Under the pieces are notes generated by a model that did not search any database, was not told the origin of the DNA, and saw only the letters and a program-made list of their open reading frames with translations. From the NCBI GenBank assembly GCA_027382625.1, contig JAJKFJ010023391.1, forward strand, positions 1 through 16,966: a stretch of 16,966 nt of DNA, in the 5' to 3' direction. Below, in pieces: positions 1 to 8,803 of the stretch. Both the position numbers and the translations under genes were made by a program. Each line of letters starts with the position of its first letter. Position 1 is the stretch's first letter. The DNA is from Tetmemena sp. SeJ-2015 (Eukaryota > Ciliophora > Spirotrichea > Sporadotrichida > Oxytrichidae).

Positions 1-354
1 GTTCTGTAAAGGGAGACTACTTACTCTTTCTCGGATTTTGGCCCTTTCATATTACTAGCCACCCCTTCATCTAAGTAAGATACTCAAATTATCTTTCAAT
101 AATTTTTTTAGAAAAAGAAGGGGAAGGACTTCCAGTTGATAAAGCAGTCACCCAAGATCTTCAAGGAAAGGGAACCCAAAAGCCAAACCCCCGCTCCAGT
201 CACATTTTAAGAAGTTCGGGGGCTCGATGGACCCTCCCTCAGCTAAAAAAGATCAGATCAAGTAATGGTAAGAACGGAAAGGAAATCTTTAAAATTGAAA
301 ATCAATCCTTGGGAATCTAAAAAAATTTTTAAAAGATGGGGTTTTAACTTATGA
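1..354 (+). CDS. Unrecognised coding-like frame, 5' end outside window
   Basis: With TAA/TAG as glutamine the frame is open from the first base to the TGA at 352-354, 117 codons, so its start lies outside the window. The translation is rich in K, Q, S and P and contains runs such as KIFKEREPKSQTPAPVTF and LKLKINPWESKKIFKRWGF. Its residue mix looks more like a protein than the neighbouring frames do. No domain is recognised. The next plus-strand frame starts 198 bp downstream and could be the same gene after a frame break, or another gene of the transposon-like block that continues to 5450. A chance open frame cannot be excluded. Confidence 0.3.
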
Positions 355-551
355 ATTTAAACATAAAAAAATAAATTAAGCCAATTTTCTAATTTTTTTT
401 CACACAAAATCTTCCATTTCCCTTTATTTTGAAAAGGTTTGAAAAAAATTTGGGTTATATTAATTTTTTAATTTTTAAAAAGGAGAAACCTAAATTAAAC
501 CAAAAATTTTTAACTTTCCCCCAAAAATTAGTTTTCTTTTGATTGTGGGAA

Positions 552-1214
552 ATGGTGGGTTTCACCCTTATCAGTAGTAATACCCCAGTTCTCAAAAATC
601 AAACCCATCGAAAATGTTAGAGTCCCAGCGCGAAAAATACTCTCGCATTTAAAAAGTTGTTTTGGGAGATGAAAAAGTTAGGATTTCTTTTTCCCATGCA
701 TTTAAGTTTCAAGGGGGACTCAATTTTTTGTTTTGACCCTTTAAAACTCTTCGCCATTTAAGGCACTTCATTTGGAGTAGCGCGGAAAATCTTCCATAGA
801 TATTTTCCCTTATCTCAAAAATTTTCCCCGTGGACTGAGCAAACATCTATCGTTGAATGGCTTTAACGAAAAAAACGTGAATCGAGTGAAGCGCGTTATA
901 GACTTCACTAACCCATTTTATTAAAATTTGAAATATATTTCACTGCTCAGGTTTTGGAGGGGGAAAAGCGTGAATTTTATGTGTTTAAAAAGCTGTTTTC
1001 ACAACACAACCCCTTCATGAAAAAGGGTTTGGTAAAGAACCATAACATAGAATTTTTAAAAGTAGAAAGTAAATATAACTACAAGTGCGTTACTTGCAGG
1101 AATCAGCAAAGACTCAGGTTTTAAAATTTTTAAAATGTCCTTAATCCTCGCTCTATCAAGCGAGAGCAGTATGTTGCGTTCCTTAAAAAGCTCAGAGAAA
1201 AGAAGGGAGGGTGA
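552..1214 (+). CDS. Unrecognised ~220-aa ORF with a CxxC motif
   Basis: The frame is open for 220 codons in the TAA/TAG=Gln code, from the first ATG after an in-frame TGA (540-542) to TGA 1212-1214. The second half is the more convincing: FKKLFSQHNPFMKKGLVKNH (about residues 140-159), then a CxxC pair (KCVTCRN, residues about 180-186), then a basic, helix-like tail with KREQYVAFLKKLREKK. The CxxC could be half of a zinc site, but no second pair or His pair is clear. A second frame (1135-1330) carries on from the tail with GECLLVETLASQEKGKGKEG, so the gene may be broken by a frameshift near 1200 and run further. It lies upstream of the zinc-finger/kinase and transposase remnants, so it may be an accessory transposon gene. 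Function unknown. Confidence 0.4.
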
Positions 1215-1688
1215 ATGTTTACTCGTTGAAACCCTAGCGTCACAAGAAAAAGGAAAGGGAAAAGAAGGCTTTACCGGGGTTGAACTCATCCTTTTTTTAA
1301 AATGTTCCAATTCGCCAATTTCCGGGCATTGATTTTTTCTGGAACTTATTTAAGGGGACACAATAAAAAAGCTGCTGCTCTATCACTTGAATGCATATTA
1401 AGCTATCGAACAAAAGGGTTTTAATGTGAGTAGTTGTAAAAGGGGGAAAAAGAGAAAAAATTTAAATTTTGGGGAGTTTAAGGTAAGTGAATATTTAGGA
1501 AAAGTATTTAAGTTTAACTTAATGACTTAAGTCACTTTTGCTTATCGGGAAGGGGGTTTCTTAAAGGTTTTTTTTCTCTCTTTTTTCCCAGAGGGACCTA
1601 GTTTCCCTCATCTTCAAAATGCCCCCGGCATTATTGCTTTCTCGTCGTCCCAAAGTTTGTATAGGGGTAGACGCTTGCTCCCCTTTGA

Positions 1689-2699
1689 TGTTTGTATTTT
1701 GTTTCCCGGGCCCTTCTGAATCCCTTTGGGCTCTCCCCCTTCCCTTTAAGTAGATGCCAGTCCCAAAGGGTTTCTCTCCCACATTTTAAACTTAAAATTT
1801 CTAAAAGAATGGGTTTATTTCCCGGAACGCTAAAACCCAAAATTCGTGCTGATTTTTTCCCTTGCTTTTTTGGGGTCGTTCCCCTTTTAACTTAAATCTT
1901 TCCTGTTGCATCTTCAATGATTCTTTGGGGTTTCTCTGCACGTACAGTAGCAAGGACCCCAAAAAGAACCTTCTTTTTGGGAACTTGTTTGGGGTTTTTT
2001 CCTTGTTGGGAAAAGGAATAGAGAAACCTGGGGATTTCCATGGGGCATGTCAAACTATTAGGACGAATTCGGGAAATTTTGGGATCTCCATCATTTTAAA
2101 TTTGTTTTTTTGAGAGTTTTCTTCCATCAAAAAGAATTGTTTGGGGAAACCGAGATTTTGGGTTTCCATAATTGGGAAGGAACAAACCAACAAAGATTAT
2201 TTTTTAACTCCATATAAAGGCCCCTTACCTTGCAAAGGGTGAGGTATTTAGAGGTTTCCCTTGTTTTCGGAACCTTTTTCCCAAACTTTTCCTTACTTTT
2301 AAATGGGTTAAAATTCAATTTTTCCCAATTTGCCAGTACTCTTGTTTTTTTTTTGAAAATAAAAGTTTTTAAATTATTAAACAAAGACCCGGGCCCGAAG
2401 CAAAAGGTCTTACTTTTTAAATGAGATCCTTAGGATAACAAGCGAAATAGATAGAGCTAGGAATAACCCAATCGGGTCAAGTTTTGAAGAGGGAGCTTTT
2501 TTTTATATGTGGGGGTTTCAAAAAATTAATACAAATTATTTTAAAAATTTAAATTTAGTAAAATACTAAAGTTCTGAAATTTTAAATTATTTAGCATTTC
2601 AATGCGTTGAAAAGAAATTATGAAACCTTTTTTTAAACCCTTTGTGAGTCGACATTAAAAAAGGGTTAAAACGGAATTAGTAAACTACAAGCGTTTTGA
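1689..2699 (+). CDS. Long TGA-free frame, function unknown
   Basis: A plus-strand frame is free of TGA for 336 codons, from just after TGA 1686-1688 to TGA 2697-2699; the first ATG in the credible part is at 1917. The middle (about 2420-2690) reads like protein: MRSLGQQAKQIELGITQSGQ and ALKRNYETFFQTLCESTLKK. The first half is unusually rich in F, P, G and K because the DNA is made of G, T and C runs, and homopolymer-rich DNA has few TGA triplets. Length alone is therefore weak evidence. A minus-strand frame without any standard stop (2127-2384) overlaps it, so the coding strand is not settled. No domain recognised. Confidence 0.22.
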
Positions 2700-3119
2700 A
2701 CAAAATTGTAAAAAATAAGCAGAAAAAGAGAAAAATATAAAATTTCAAAATAATAAATAAGAAAGATGAAAAAAATAAAAAACTGACTTTCTTTTGCATT
2801 TTGATGTCTCGTGAGGGGCTCGGGCCCTAGGAACAGCCTTTAATAAAATTTGGCGGGCTTTAAATAATTAAAAAATTTGAATTAAAGTGGAAACCCAAAC
2901 CTAGCTAAGAGCCCAAGTAAAACCCTTAGAAAAACACAAGTAAACTAATTTCAAAAACAGCAACCAAACAAAAATTTTGGTTGCATAATTTGAAAGGGGA
3001 AAGAGCTCTCAAACTTGAGCTCGACCCAAGAGATTCTTGGTTTTAAATTTCAACCCAAAGATTTGAAAAGGTGGTGGGCTTTAAAACAAATCGCCCCTGA
3101 TCTCCTTTTGTTCCCTGCT
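2700..3119. other. No gene seen; AT-rich and homopolymer-rich
   Basis: Apart from short open frames in several phases, nothing recognisable was found here. The stretch separates the long plus-strand frame from the zinc-finger tract and could hold the N-terminal part of that gene in broken frames. Confidence 0.3.
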
Positions 3120-3430
3120 CCAAGATAAATAGGAGAAAAATTTTTTGGGAATGCGAGAAATTGTCAACAAAGTTCGAATATCCTCAGACCCTCAAGCGGC
3201 ACATAAGGAAGCCCACTCAACAAACCTAAGATCTATATGAAGCATTAGAAAGGGGGACGGTCCTTCCTTGCTAAATTTTGTGAGCAGACTTTTCCCTCAC
3301 TTTTGCTTTCCTCAAGAAACACATGGGAAAAAGCACTGGCTGAGTTCGAAATTGAGGATAAAGAAACTTTAAAGAGGGTCCCAGCTAAGAGGAAAGAAAC
3401 GATCCCTTTGAAAAGGTTTTAAAAAAAAAG
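3120..3430 (+). pseudogene. C2H2 zinc-finger tract, frame-broken
   Basis: At 3152-3202 the plus strand encodes CEKLSTKFEYPQTLKRH. This matches the classic C2H2 spacing C-x2-C-x3-F-x5-L-x2-H, with the second Cys replaced by Leu (TTG) and the last His replaced by Pro (CCC). A second finger-like stretch follows in mixed frames: a Cys codon with TFPS at about 3280-3300 and FLKKHMGK at about 3309-3332. Then comes a basic, acidic-patched segment (EFEIEDKETLKRVPAKRKET). The tract leads into the kinase-like tract about 100 bp downstream on the same strand. A zinc finger followed by a kinase is the described make-up of the 57-kDa protein of TBE transposons of Oxytricha. The frame changes may be real decay or homopolymer errors. 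Confidence 0.45.
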
Positions 3431-3529
3431 AGGAAGCAAGAGGAGAAAAGGGGGAAAATTAATTTCCCATGAATCAAAAGCCTTAGTGTATGGTGTCAGT
3501 AAATTTTTAAACTAGCCCAAAGCAAGACC

Positions 3530-4162
3530 CCATGTTTGGGAAAAGTTTAATTTTTTTGGAGGAGGGGTGTTCAAAATTATAAACCTTCCCGAGCGAAGGG
3601 GAAGAGAAAAACCTAAATAAAGAAAAAGAAATGTTTAAACAAGATCCCCCCTTACAATTTTTAAATTAGAAAAAGGAAGAGGGGGAGGTTTGATTTTCGC
3701 AAACGAACTGACTGTTGAGAGAAACGGAAGGGAAAAAAATTTTGAAGTAGTTCTTTATCCTTTGCGGGTGTTTTTAAATGATCATGATTACATCCCCATT
3801 CGCCTTTAAAGGGGAGATCCCCAAAAGGGAATTTTCACCCCGGGGGCGAAAAAGTATTACTTACTGCTATTCTCATTGACCTCGTTAAAGGAGTGATGGA
3901 TTTGCATGAGTTGGGATTGGCACAGGATCTCAACCAAAGAACATCAGGGATAAATTTTGGAACCAGTCAGAGCAATGTCATAGACTTCCAAAAGAGTTGT
4001 AAAAGAAAAAAAACATTGAGGAAGCATTGGGGCAAGGAACTGCAGGCTACTTTTCCCCTAGAACAGAAATTGGCTCAACGGGTTTAAATGCAGTGGGGGA
4101 TTTGGTCTTTGTTCAATCATACTTTAAATGCGATTTAAAAAAAAGGAATCTTTCTAATGTGA
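3530..4162 (+). pseudogene. Protein-kinase-like domain, frame-broken
   Basis: Pieces in kinase order on the plus strand: a glycine-rich loop like GGGVFKIINL (about 3558-3587); a hinge-like VFLNDHDYIPI (about 3767-3800); then in one frame helix E, LLTAILIDLVKGVMDLHELG (about 3856-3915), followed by AQDLNQ where an HRDLKP catalytic loop is expected; a DFG-like IDFQKS (Asp codon 3983-3985); and QMQWGIWSL (4088-4108), which fits the conserved D-x-W-S/A segment. The frame from ATG 3893 ends at TGA 4160-4162. HRD and DFG are both eroded (AQD, DFQ), so the product would probably be inactive as read. Glycine loop, hinge and helix E lie in different frames. Same strand as, and just downstream of, the zinc-finger tract: probably one gene. 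Confidence 0.5.
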
Positions 4163-4600
4163 AAAAAAATAAACAAAATAATTCGGGAAAAAGCATTTAA
4201 GATAAAAAGGGATCAAACCTTTTAAAAAGTTTGTAAACAAAGTAAAAACAAAAACCTATGAAACCTAAACTCATTATTGGGGAAAACTTTAAAAGGGATA
4301 ATTCAGAGAAATGAGACAGAGTCAAGGTCCCCCTTCCTAAAAAAAGAATTGGGCCCGTTTAAAAGGGTTAAAAATTTTAAAATTTTAATATTAAAAGAAA
4401 TTTTTAAATTTTTAAAATTATTTTCCCCTTTTTTATATTAAAGGGGGTTTTTGGGGTTTTTAAATTTTTCTTTTATATTTTTAAAAATTTTTTTTGATTG
4501 CTAAAGGATTGATTTTTCATTTTTTAAAAAAGATCTAAACTTTAAAAAGCTTGTACTAGTTTTTTTTTAAACCAAAGAGAAAAGTTTTCGATTGGGTTTT
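4163..4600. other. Gap between convergent transposon genes
   Basis: AT-rich DNA with long homopolymers and no recognisable gene, lying between the 3' end of the plus-strand kinase-like gene and the presumed 3' end of the minus-strand transposase. It contains the telomere-like G/T block at 4443-4461. Confidence 0.35.
4443..4461. repeat. Telomere-like G5T5G4T5 block
   Basis: The plus strand reads five G, five T, four G, five T, close to the spirotrich telomere unit GGGGTTTT. It is short and lies among other homopolymers, so chance is possible. TBE transposon ends carry such repeats, but this one sits between two transposon-like genes rather than at an obvious end. Confidence 0.25.
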
Positions 4601-5450
4601 ATTGTGGTGAAAAAGGAGGGAAAAAAAATTTAATTTGAGGGTTTTCCCTTTACAAGCCTCTACTCGCTTGCTATGAAAGAAATGGGGGTTACTCCAAAAC
4701 TTTTCTTCCCTTTAAAAATTTCGCTTGGGCCCCTACCCCAAAGTCGAGGAACTTGTTGTGTCTATTGACCTTTAATGGATGTAAAAAATCTCCCAAACCC
4801 TTTATTGGGGAGATGCCCCATTTTACTGCAAAGCTTTATTGAATTGTTGCTTTTCCTGCACACAGATACTGATTTCCCTTTTCTGTACTCTGATTGAAAA
4901 CCTCGAGATTTGTTTAACATCAAATTCATCCCAAAAAAGAGGGGGAACCCCTTTATATTTGAAAACTGAATGGCTGAGAGCATCTCTTACTCAAGTTGGA
5001 CTAGTCCCCCTTCTGTAATGATGTCTGATATTTTTAGACTACAATAGCTTTTCTCTTGATCCCGTGTCGAATATAAATGGATCTCAAGCGAGATGGAGAT
5101 ATCTTGAATTCTGGATAGCTTCGATGAACCATAACACATCGCTATAGTAAAGTAAGTCCACTCCAAGCTTTGAGAGTCTCACTAGAAGTTATGAACTCCT
5201 CAGCTCCTTCGGGTATTCCTTGTCTTCAGTTTGAAAACATCATCGAGCTAGGAGAATTGGGATGATAGCAGCAAACCTTTTTTACTTCAGTCACACTAAT
5301 TCCAGTGAGTTGAGAAATCTGCTTGTAGCTGAAGTAAACAGGAGCTTCCATGCATGCTTGCCCATCACGATATCTCATGCTTAATATCAGGTCCTTTAGA
5401 TTGTAGCTGTCTCCTCCTAGAGTTGCTACTTTCTTATTTTCGTTATTCAT
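4600..5450 (-). pseudogene. Tc1/mariner-like transposase, broken (TBE 42-kDa-like)
   Basis: Minus strand. From ATG 5450-5448 the protein begins MNNENKKVATLGGDSYN and has a helix-turn-helix segment, FSYKQISQLTGISVTEVKKV (about residues 42-61), as in the DNA-binding part of Tc1/mariner/IS630 transposases. An in-frame TGA (5228-5226) stops it at 74 codons, but the same frame continues beyond it with a second DNA-binding-like region: LTLLQRCVMVHRSYPEFKIS, then RLRSIYIRHGIKRKAI. Near 4980 the frame changes. The next phase gives VPPLFWDEFDVKQISRFS, where WDEFD (4933-4919) resembles the strand carrying the first catalytic Asp. Later catalytic residues could not be placed, and the left boundary is approximate. 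It is convergent with the zinc-finger/kinase tract. The damage is one nonsense codon plus frameshifts, and the frameshifts lie in the homopolymer-rich part. Confidence 0.5.
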
Positions 5451-5482
5451 CTCTATTTGATAATTGAGATTGATTATATTTG

Positions 5483-5891
5483 GTGAGTCAGATGAGTCAC
5501 TTGAATAATTTTATCATAGTTTGATTAGATATTAGTGATTAAAGTTTGTGAGTCGCGTGAGTCAAGTATATTGAGAGTGATTAAAATATCGTGAGTCGCG
5601 TGAGTCATGTATATTGAGTGTGTTTTAATTATCGTGAGTCGCGTGAGTCGGTATATTAGAGATGATTTTAATTATCGTGAGTCACGTGAGTCGGTATATT
5701 AAAGTGATTTGGAATATCGTGAGTCATGTGAGTCATTTGATTTGGATGAAATCTTGAATATATTGTATCATTGATTGTTGTATTAAGCATATTGATTTTG
5801 TAGTAATTGCTATATTTAAAAGTGGTGAGTCACGTGAGTCATTTTAGTTTATTCATGCTCAATCTAATTAGTTTGGTGAGTCACGTGAGTA
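5483..5891. repeat. Array of eight paired GTGAGTC motifs
   Basis: A 16-nt unit, GTGAGTC-NN-GTGAGTC, occurs at 5483, 5548, 5591, 5634, 5677, 5719, 5825 and 5876. The two-base centre is GC, AC, AT or AG, and the first and last copies each have one base changed. Copies two to six are spaced 43, 43, 43 and 42 bp, about four helical turns, and share an AT-rich linker like GTATATTGAGTGATTTTAATTATC-less variants of a common sequence. All copies face the same way. TGAGTCA is the core bound by bZIP proteins and the CACGTG centre is an E-box, but no such link is shown here. The array starts about 33 bp upstream of the transposase ATG, so subterminal transposase-binding sites or a control region are the leading ideas. 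Confidence 0.85.
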
Positions 5892-6763
5892 TGTTGATTG
5901 AGATTAGTGATTAATTTTGGTTTTTCAGATGGTAAAACTCAGCAGGTTTAGCTATTTACAAAGGAGCCATTTCTTCATTTATTAAAGATTAGTTTATTTA
6001 AATAGGATTTTTTATTATGAACATTTTAAATAAACAAATTCTCATCTGATAAAGATCATCAAATTATCTACCAGTAGCATATCCTTTAAAAGAATAGGGT
6101 GATAGCAACAATAATCATATATATATAGCAAATGACAAATCCAATTTTAATTATTGAGAACCTCAAATAGCAAGAAGATCCATAATAATCCAAATAACAA
6201 AGATAAATAGAAAGTCTTTAAAAGTTTTGCTTACCATTTCCAGCTAGATCCTTTAAATACTCACTGGATTTAAAATGATTATACTGAATGACACTGGTCA
6301 AAGTGAATTGCTATCGAAATGGATTCTCTCATGATCTCCTCTCACGTCATGGTTTTAAATCAAATCTTTCTCAGGAGATAATAATAGCTAAAATTTTATT
6401 CCTATTGATATACAATAAAGTTTAGTAGATTATTCTTGATTACATTAAATTTCTCAAAAAATTCACTAATTCATTGTCTACAATATCAAAGTTCAGTGTA
6501 AAGATGCAGTGAGAGCGAGAATTGTCTTAGTTATTATTTTGAGAAGCGATTATCTTATTCTTGATTATTATTTTGAGATCCTTGACCAGTCTCATTAGCC
6601 TAGAGTTGTTTATAATAATTTATTTTTCATTCCTTCTCTTTAGAAATTAAAATATATTAAGGCGTAAGAAATTAAATATTTATTAGGGCGTCCTCTGCCC
6701 TTATCAAAAATTAAATTTAATTTAAACTTATAATAATTAATTTTTTATAGCAATATTGTGATC
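5892..6763. other. AT-rich upstream region of the MT-A70 gene
   Basis: No convincing gene. A 29-codon open frame at 6319-6408 (MDSLMISSHVMVLNQIFLRR) is too short to support. There is a short AT dinucleotide run near 6118 and a hairpin at 6685-6701. Promoter elements of the gene starting at 6764 would be expected here, but none is recognised. Confidence 0.4.
6685..6701. repeat. Small GC hairpin AGGGC-7nt-GCCCT
   Basis: AGGGC (6685-6689) and GCCCT (6697-6701) form a perfect 5-bp stem around a GTCCTCT loop, 63 bp upstream of the MT-A70 ATG. A near copy occurs at 12845-12860. Role unknown. Confidence 0.5.
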
Positions 6764-8803
6764 ATGCTTCCAGGACAGGCAGGATACTACTACCCATAGA
6801 ACAACTAATAATAATCCACTCAATAATATAATTATGGGAACTACAACTATAATAACTTCAACTAATAATAACAATACTGGGGACCTCATGCCTATCCTCA
6901 ATAGCCTATCAGTCCATGGGGATACTCTAACTAAAGCTATCCTTTGTATCCAAATCAGATCTAGAATCTCAATCAGCCAAATTTCCAAGTGATCAATAAT
7001 TTCAACTTCAATGCAGGATCATATGTGTAACACCCCCACTGCCCATACTTCCAAAATCCTCCTTCTCAATAAGCTTAACAAATTCAAAACTAAATGCAGT
7101 AGCAGTAGTAATAAAATTAAACTAATCAACTTCCATTAACTTCAGATTAAGAAAACAGAATGAAATTAAAGCGATCATATTGCCCAAGCAAGCATCTTAA
7201 TTTATAAAGGTACAAGAAAAGAATTACAGGAGACTTAAAATACTCAATAGAAGAATATGAACAACTCTAAAGCCAATTTGGCTCATTCCATGAATTTAAA
7301 GAGTGGCTTAATGATTAATACAGAAAAAGATCCATTCCTTAAAACATTACTGAACCCAAAGCACTGGCTCCTCATCAATCATCTGATCTCACTCCTGAAA
7401 TTTGCAATAAACAAGAAATCAAACAAGAAATAAATTTGATTGAGAAATGGGAAAACAGTGAAGCAAATCTAGATCAAATAAGGAAAAATCAAGTTGATTA
7501 AGAATTACTCTAAGAACTAGATTAATACAAACAAAAGTTTTTTGAGAGTGAGAGATTAAGAGAGAAGGAGAAATAAGAAATGGCTTAGAAATTATAAGAT
7601 GCAGAATAATTAGCTGATTGTGTCATTTCCTACTTATAAAATGTTATTGACACTCTATTTGCAGCAAACTTCAATGCAAAGAATTTAAAGGAAAGCGCTT
7701 TAAAGTAAATAAAAGAGCTCAATGATTATGCAGGAGTTTAATTGATAACAACTGGGGATCAATAAAATCAAAATGAAAAGATTTCAGAAAATTAATTAAA
7801 GAAAAGAGAAAAACAAAAATAAGGTTCAATAAACTAAAAAAGGACTTATACTCTGAAATTCTATGAGTGGGGCATGCGATAGAGAAAGGGCAAATCAATT
7901 CAGTATCAAGGAAACGTTTTGAACAAGAAGATGTGGAAAGACATCATCAGCGAGACCAAGACTGGCATTATTGGAAATAAATTTGACGTGATCATGTCCG
8001 ATGCTCCATGGTCAGACACAGCTCTCAAATTAAACTACAACACAATGAATGATTAATAATGCATGGATGAGATCCCCGTGCAAGAGCTGCAAAAAGATGG
8101 CTACCTCCTCCTCTGGGTCACCAACAAGAAAATTGAGCCCGCCCTCAAGTATCTCGAGCGAATAGATTATGAAAAGATTGAGATGATAACATGGGTCAAG
8201 ATCAATAAGGATGGCAGCCTCCGCGATAATATTGGATACTATCTGAGACACAACTCTGAGCACTGCATCCTTGCCAGGAAGAAGGGCAGCTTCGCCAACC
8301 TCAGACAGATCTCCAAGACTCACAAAGCCAGGAATGTGATCCTCGCTCCCATGGGGGAAGCCTCGAAGAAGCCTGATGAGATCTACGAGATCATCGAGAC
8401 ACTCTGCCCCAAGGGGACCTACTTGGAGGTATTCGGTAGGCAGCACAATCAGAGGGAGAAGTGGGTGACTGTGGGCAACGAGTCCATCCTCCGCAAGAAG
8501 ATCAGGATGCCCACGCATAAGGCCAAGCAGTAGAAGAAAGTGCTTGATCAGCTCAAGCAGAACAAAGCCATCCTCATTGAGTAATCACTCTTAATTCTTA
8601 AATAATTTCATTAATTGTTCAATCTACTTATTTCAGCTTAATTCATCTAAGGGGGTTTAATAAATACTCTTTCAGAGTTTCTCTTCGGGTATGATTATTG
8701 TATTAATGATAATTTTAATTAATTTTTACTCTTATAATTAGTTTTTATTTCTTTTTTCTTGAATATTATTATCCTGATAGCAAAGCTTTTGTATTTTAGC
8801 TGA
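6764..8803 (+). CDS. MT-A70 family adenine-N6 methyltransferase, Q/N-rich N-terminus
   Basis: One frame, TAA/TAG=Gln, runs 679 codons from the ATG at 6764. Residues 1-130 are Q/N/Y/P-rich and low complexity (GYYYPQNNQQQ, QMQQQQQQNQ). About 215-310 is charged and predicted coiled coil (LLQELDQYKQKFFESERLRE). About 395-575 is the MT-A70 domain: KFDVIMSDAPW (D413-A-P-W416, usually DPPW), LKLNYNTMNDQQCMDEIPV, GYLLLWVTNKKIEP, EHCILARKKG (from 499), KPDEIYEIIETL (from 536) and EVFGRQHNQREKW (FGR at 557-559). MT-A70 enzymes transfer methyl from S-adenosylmethionine to adenine N6 in RNA or, for the ciliate MTA1 class, DNA; the order of motifs resembles METTL3. Ala in DAPW may weaken catalysis. The first ATG of the continuous frame was taken as start. 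Conserved sequence ends near 8584 (NKAILIE); the last ~72 codons to TGA 8801-8803 are AT-rich and probably not protein. RNA versus DNA substrate is not decidable here. Confidence 0.93.

Noticed and set aside
5483..5891. CRISPR array
   Set aside because: Repeats are 16 nt and imperfect, linkers resemble each other rather than being unique spacers, spacing varies and the genome is eukaryotic.
6737..6988. Minus-strand hydrophobic ORF that looks membrane-like
   Set aside because: It is antisense to the Q/N-rich repeats (AAT/TAA triplets read backwards give V, I and L).
7580..7582. ATG 7580 as the start of the methyltransferase
   Set aside because: The frame stays open and protein-like for 272 further codons upstream, including charged coiled-coil sequence continuous across 7580.
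8030..8518. 162-codon minus-strand ORF
   Set aside because: It is the antisense shadow of the conserved methyltransferase domain and shows no motif of its own.
8063..8533. MT-A70 read as a complete 156-residue protein starting at 8063 and ending at TAG 8531
   Set aside because: The catalytic DAPW motif lies upstream of 8063 in the same frame, two TAA codons are needed as Gln, and coding sequence clearly continues past the TAG.
6764..8803. Naming the gene MTA1 or METTL3
   Set aside because: Family membership is clear, but DAPW and the long extension leave the subfamily open without a tree.
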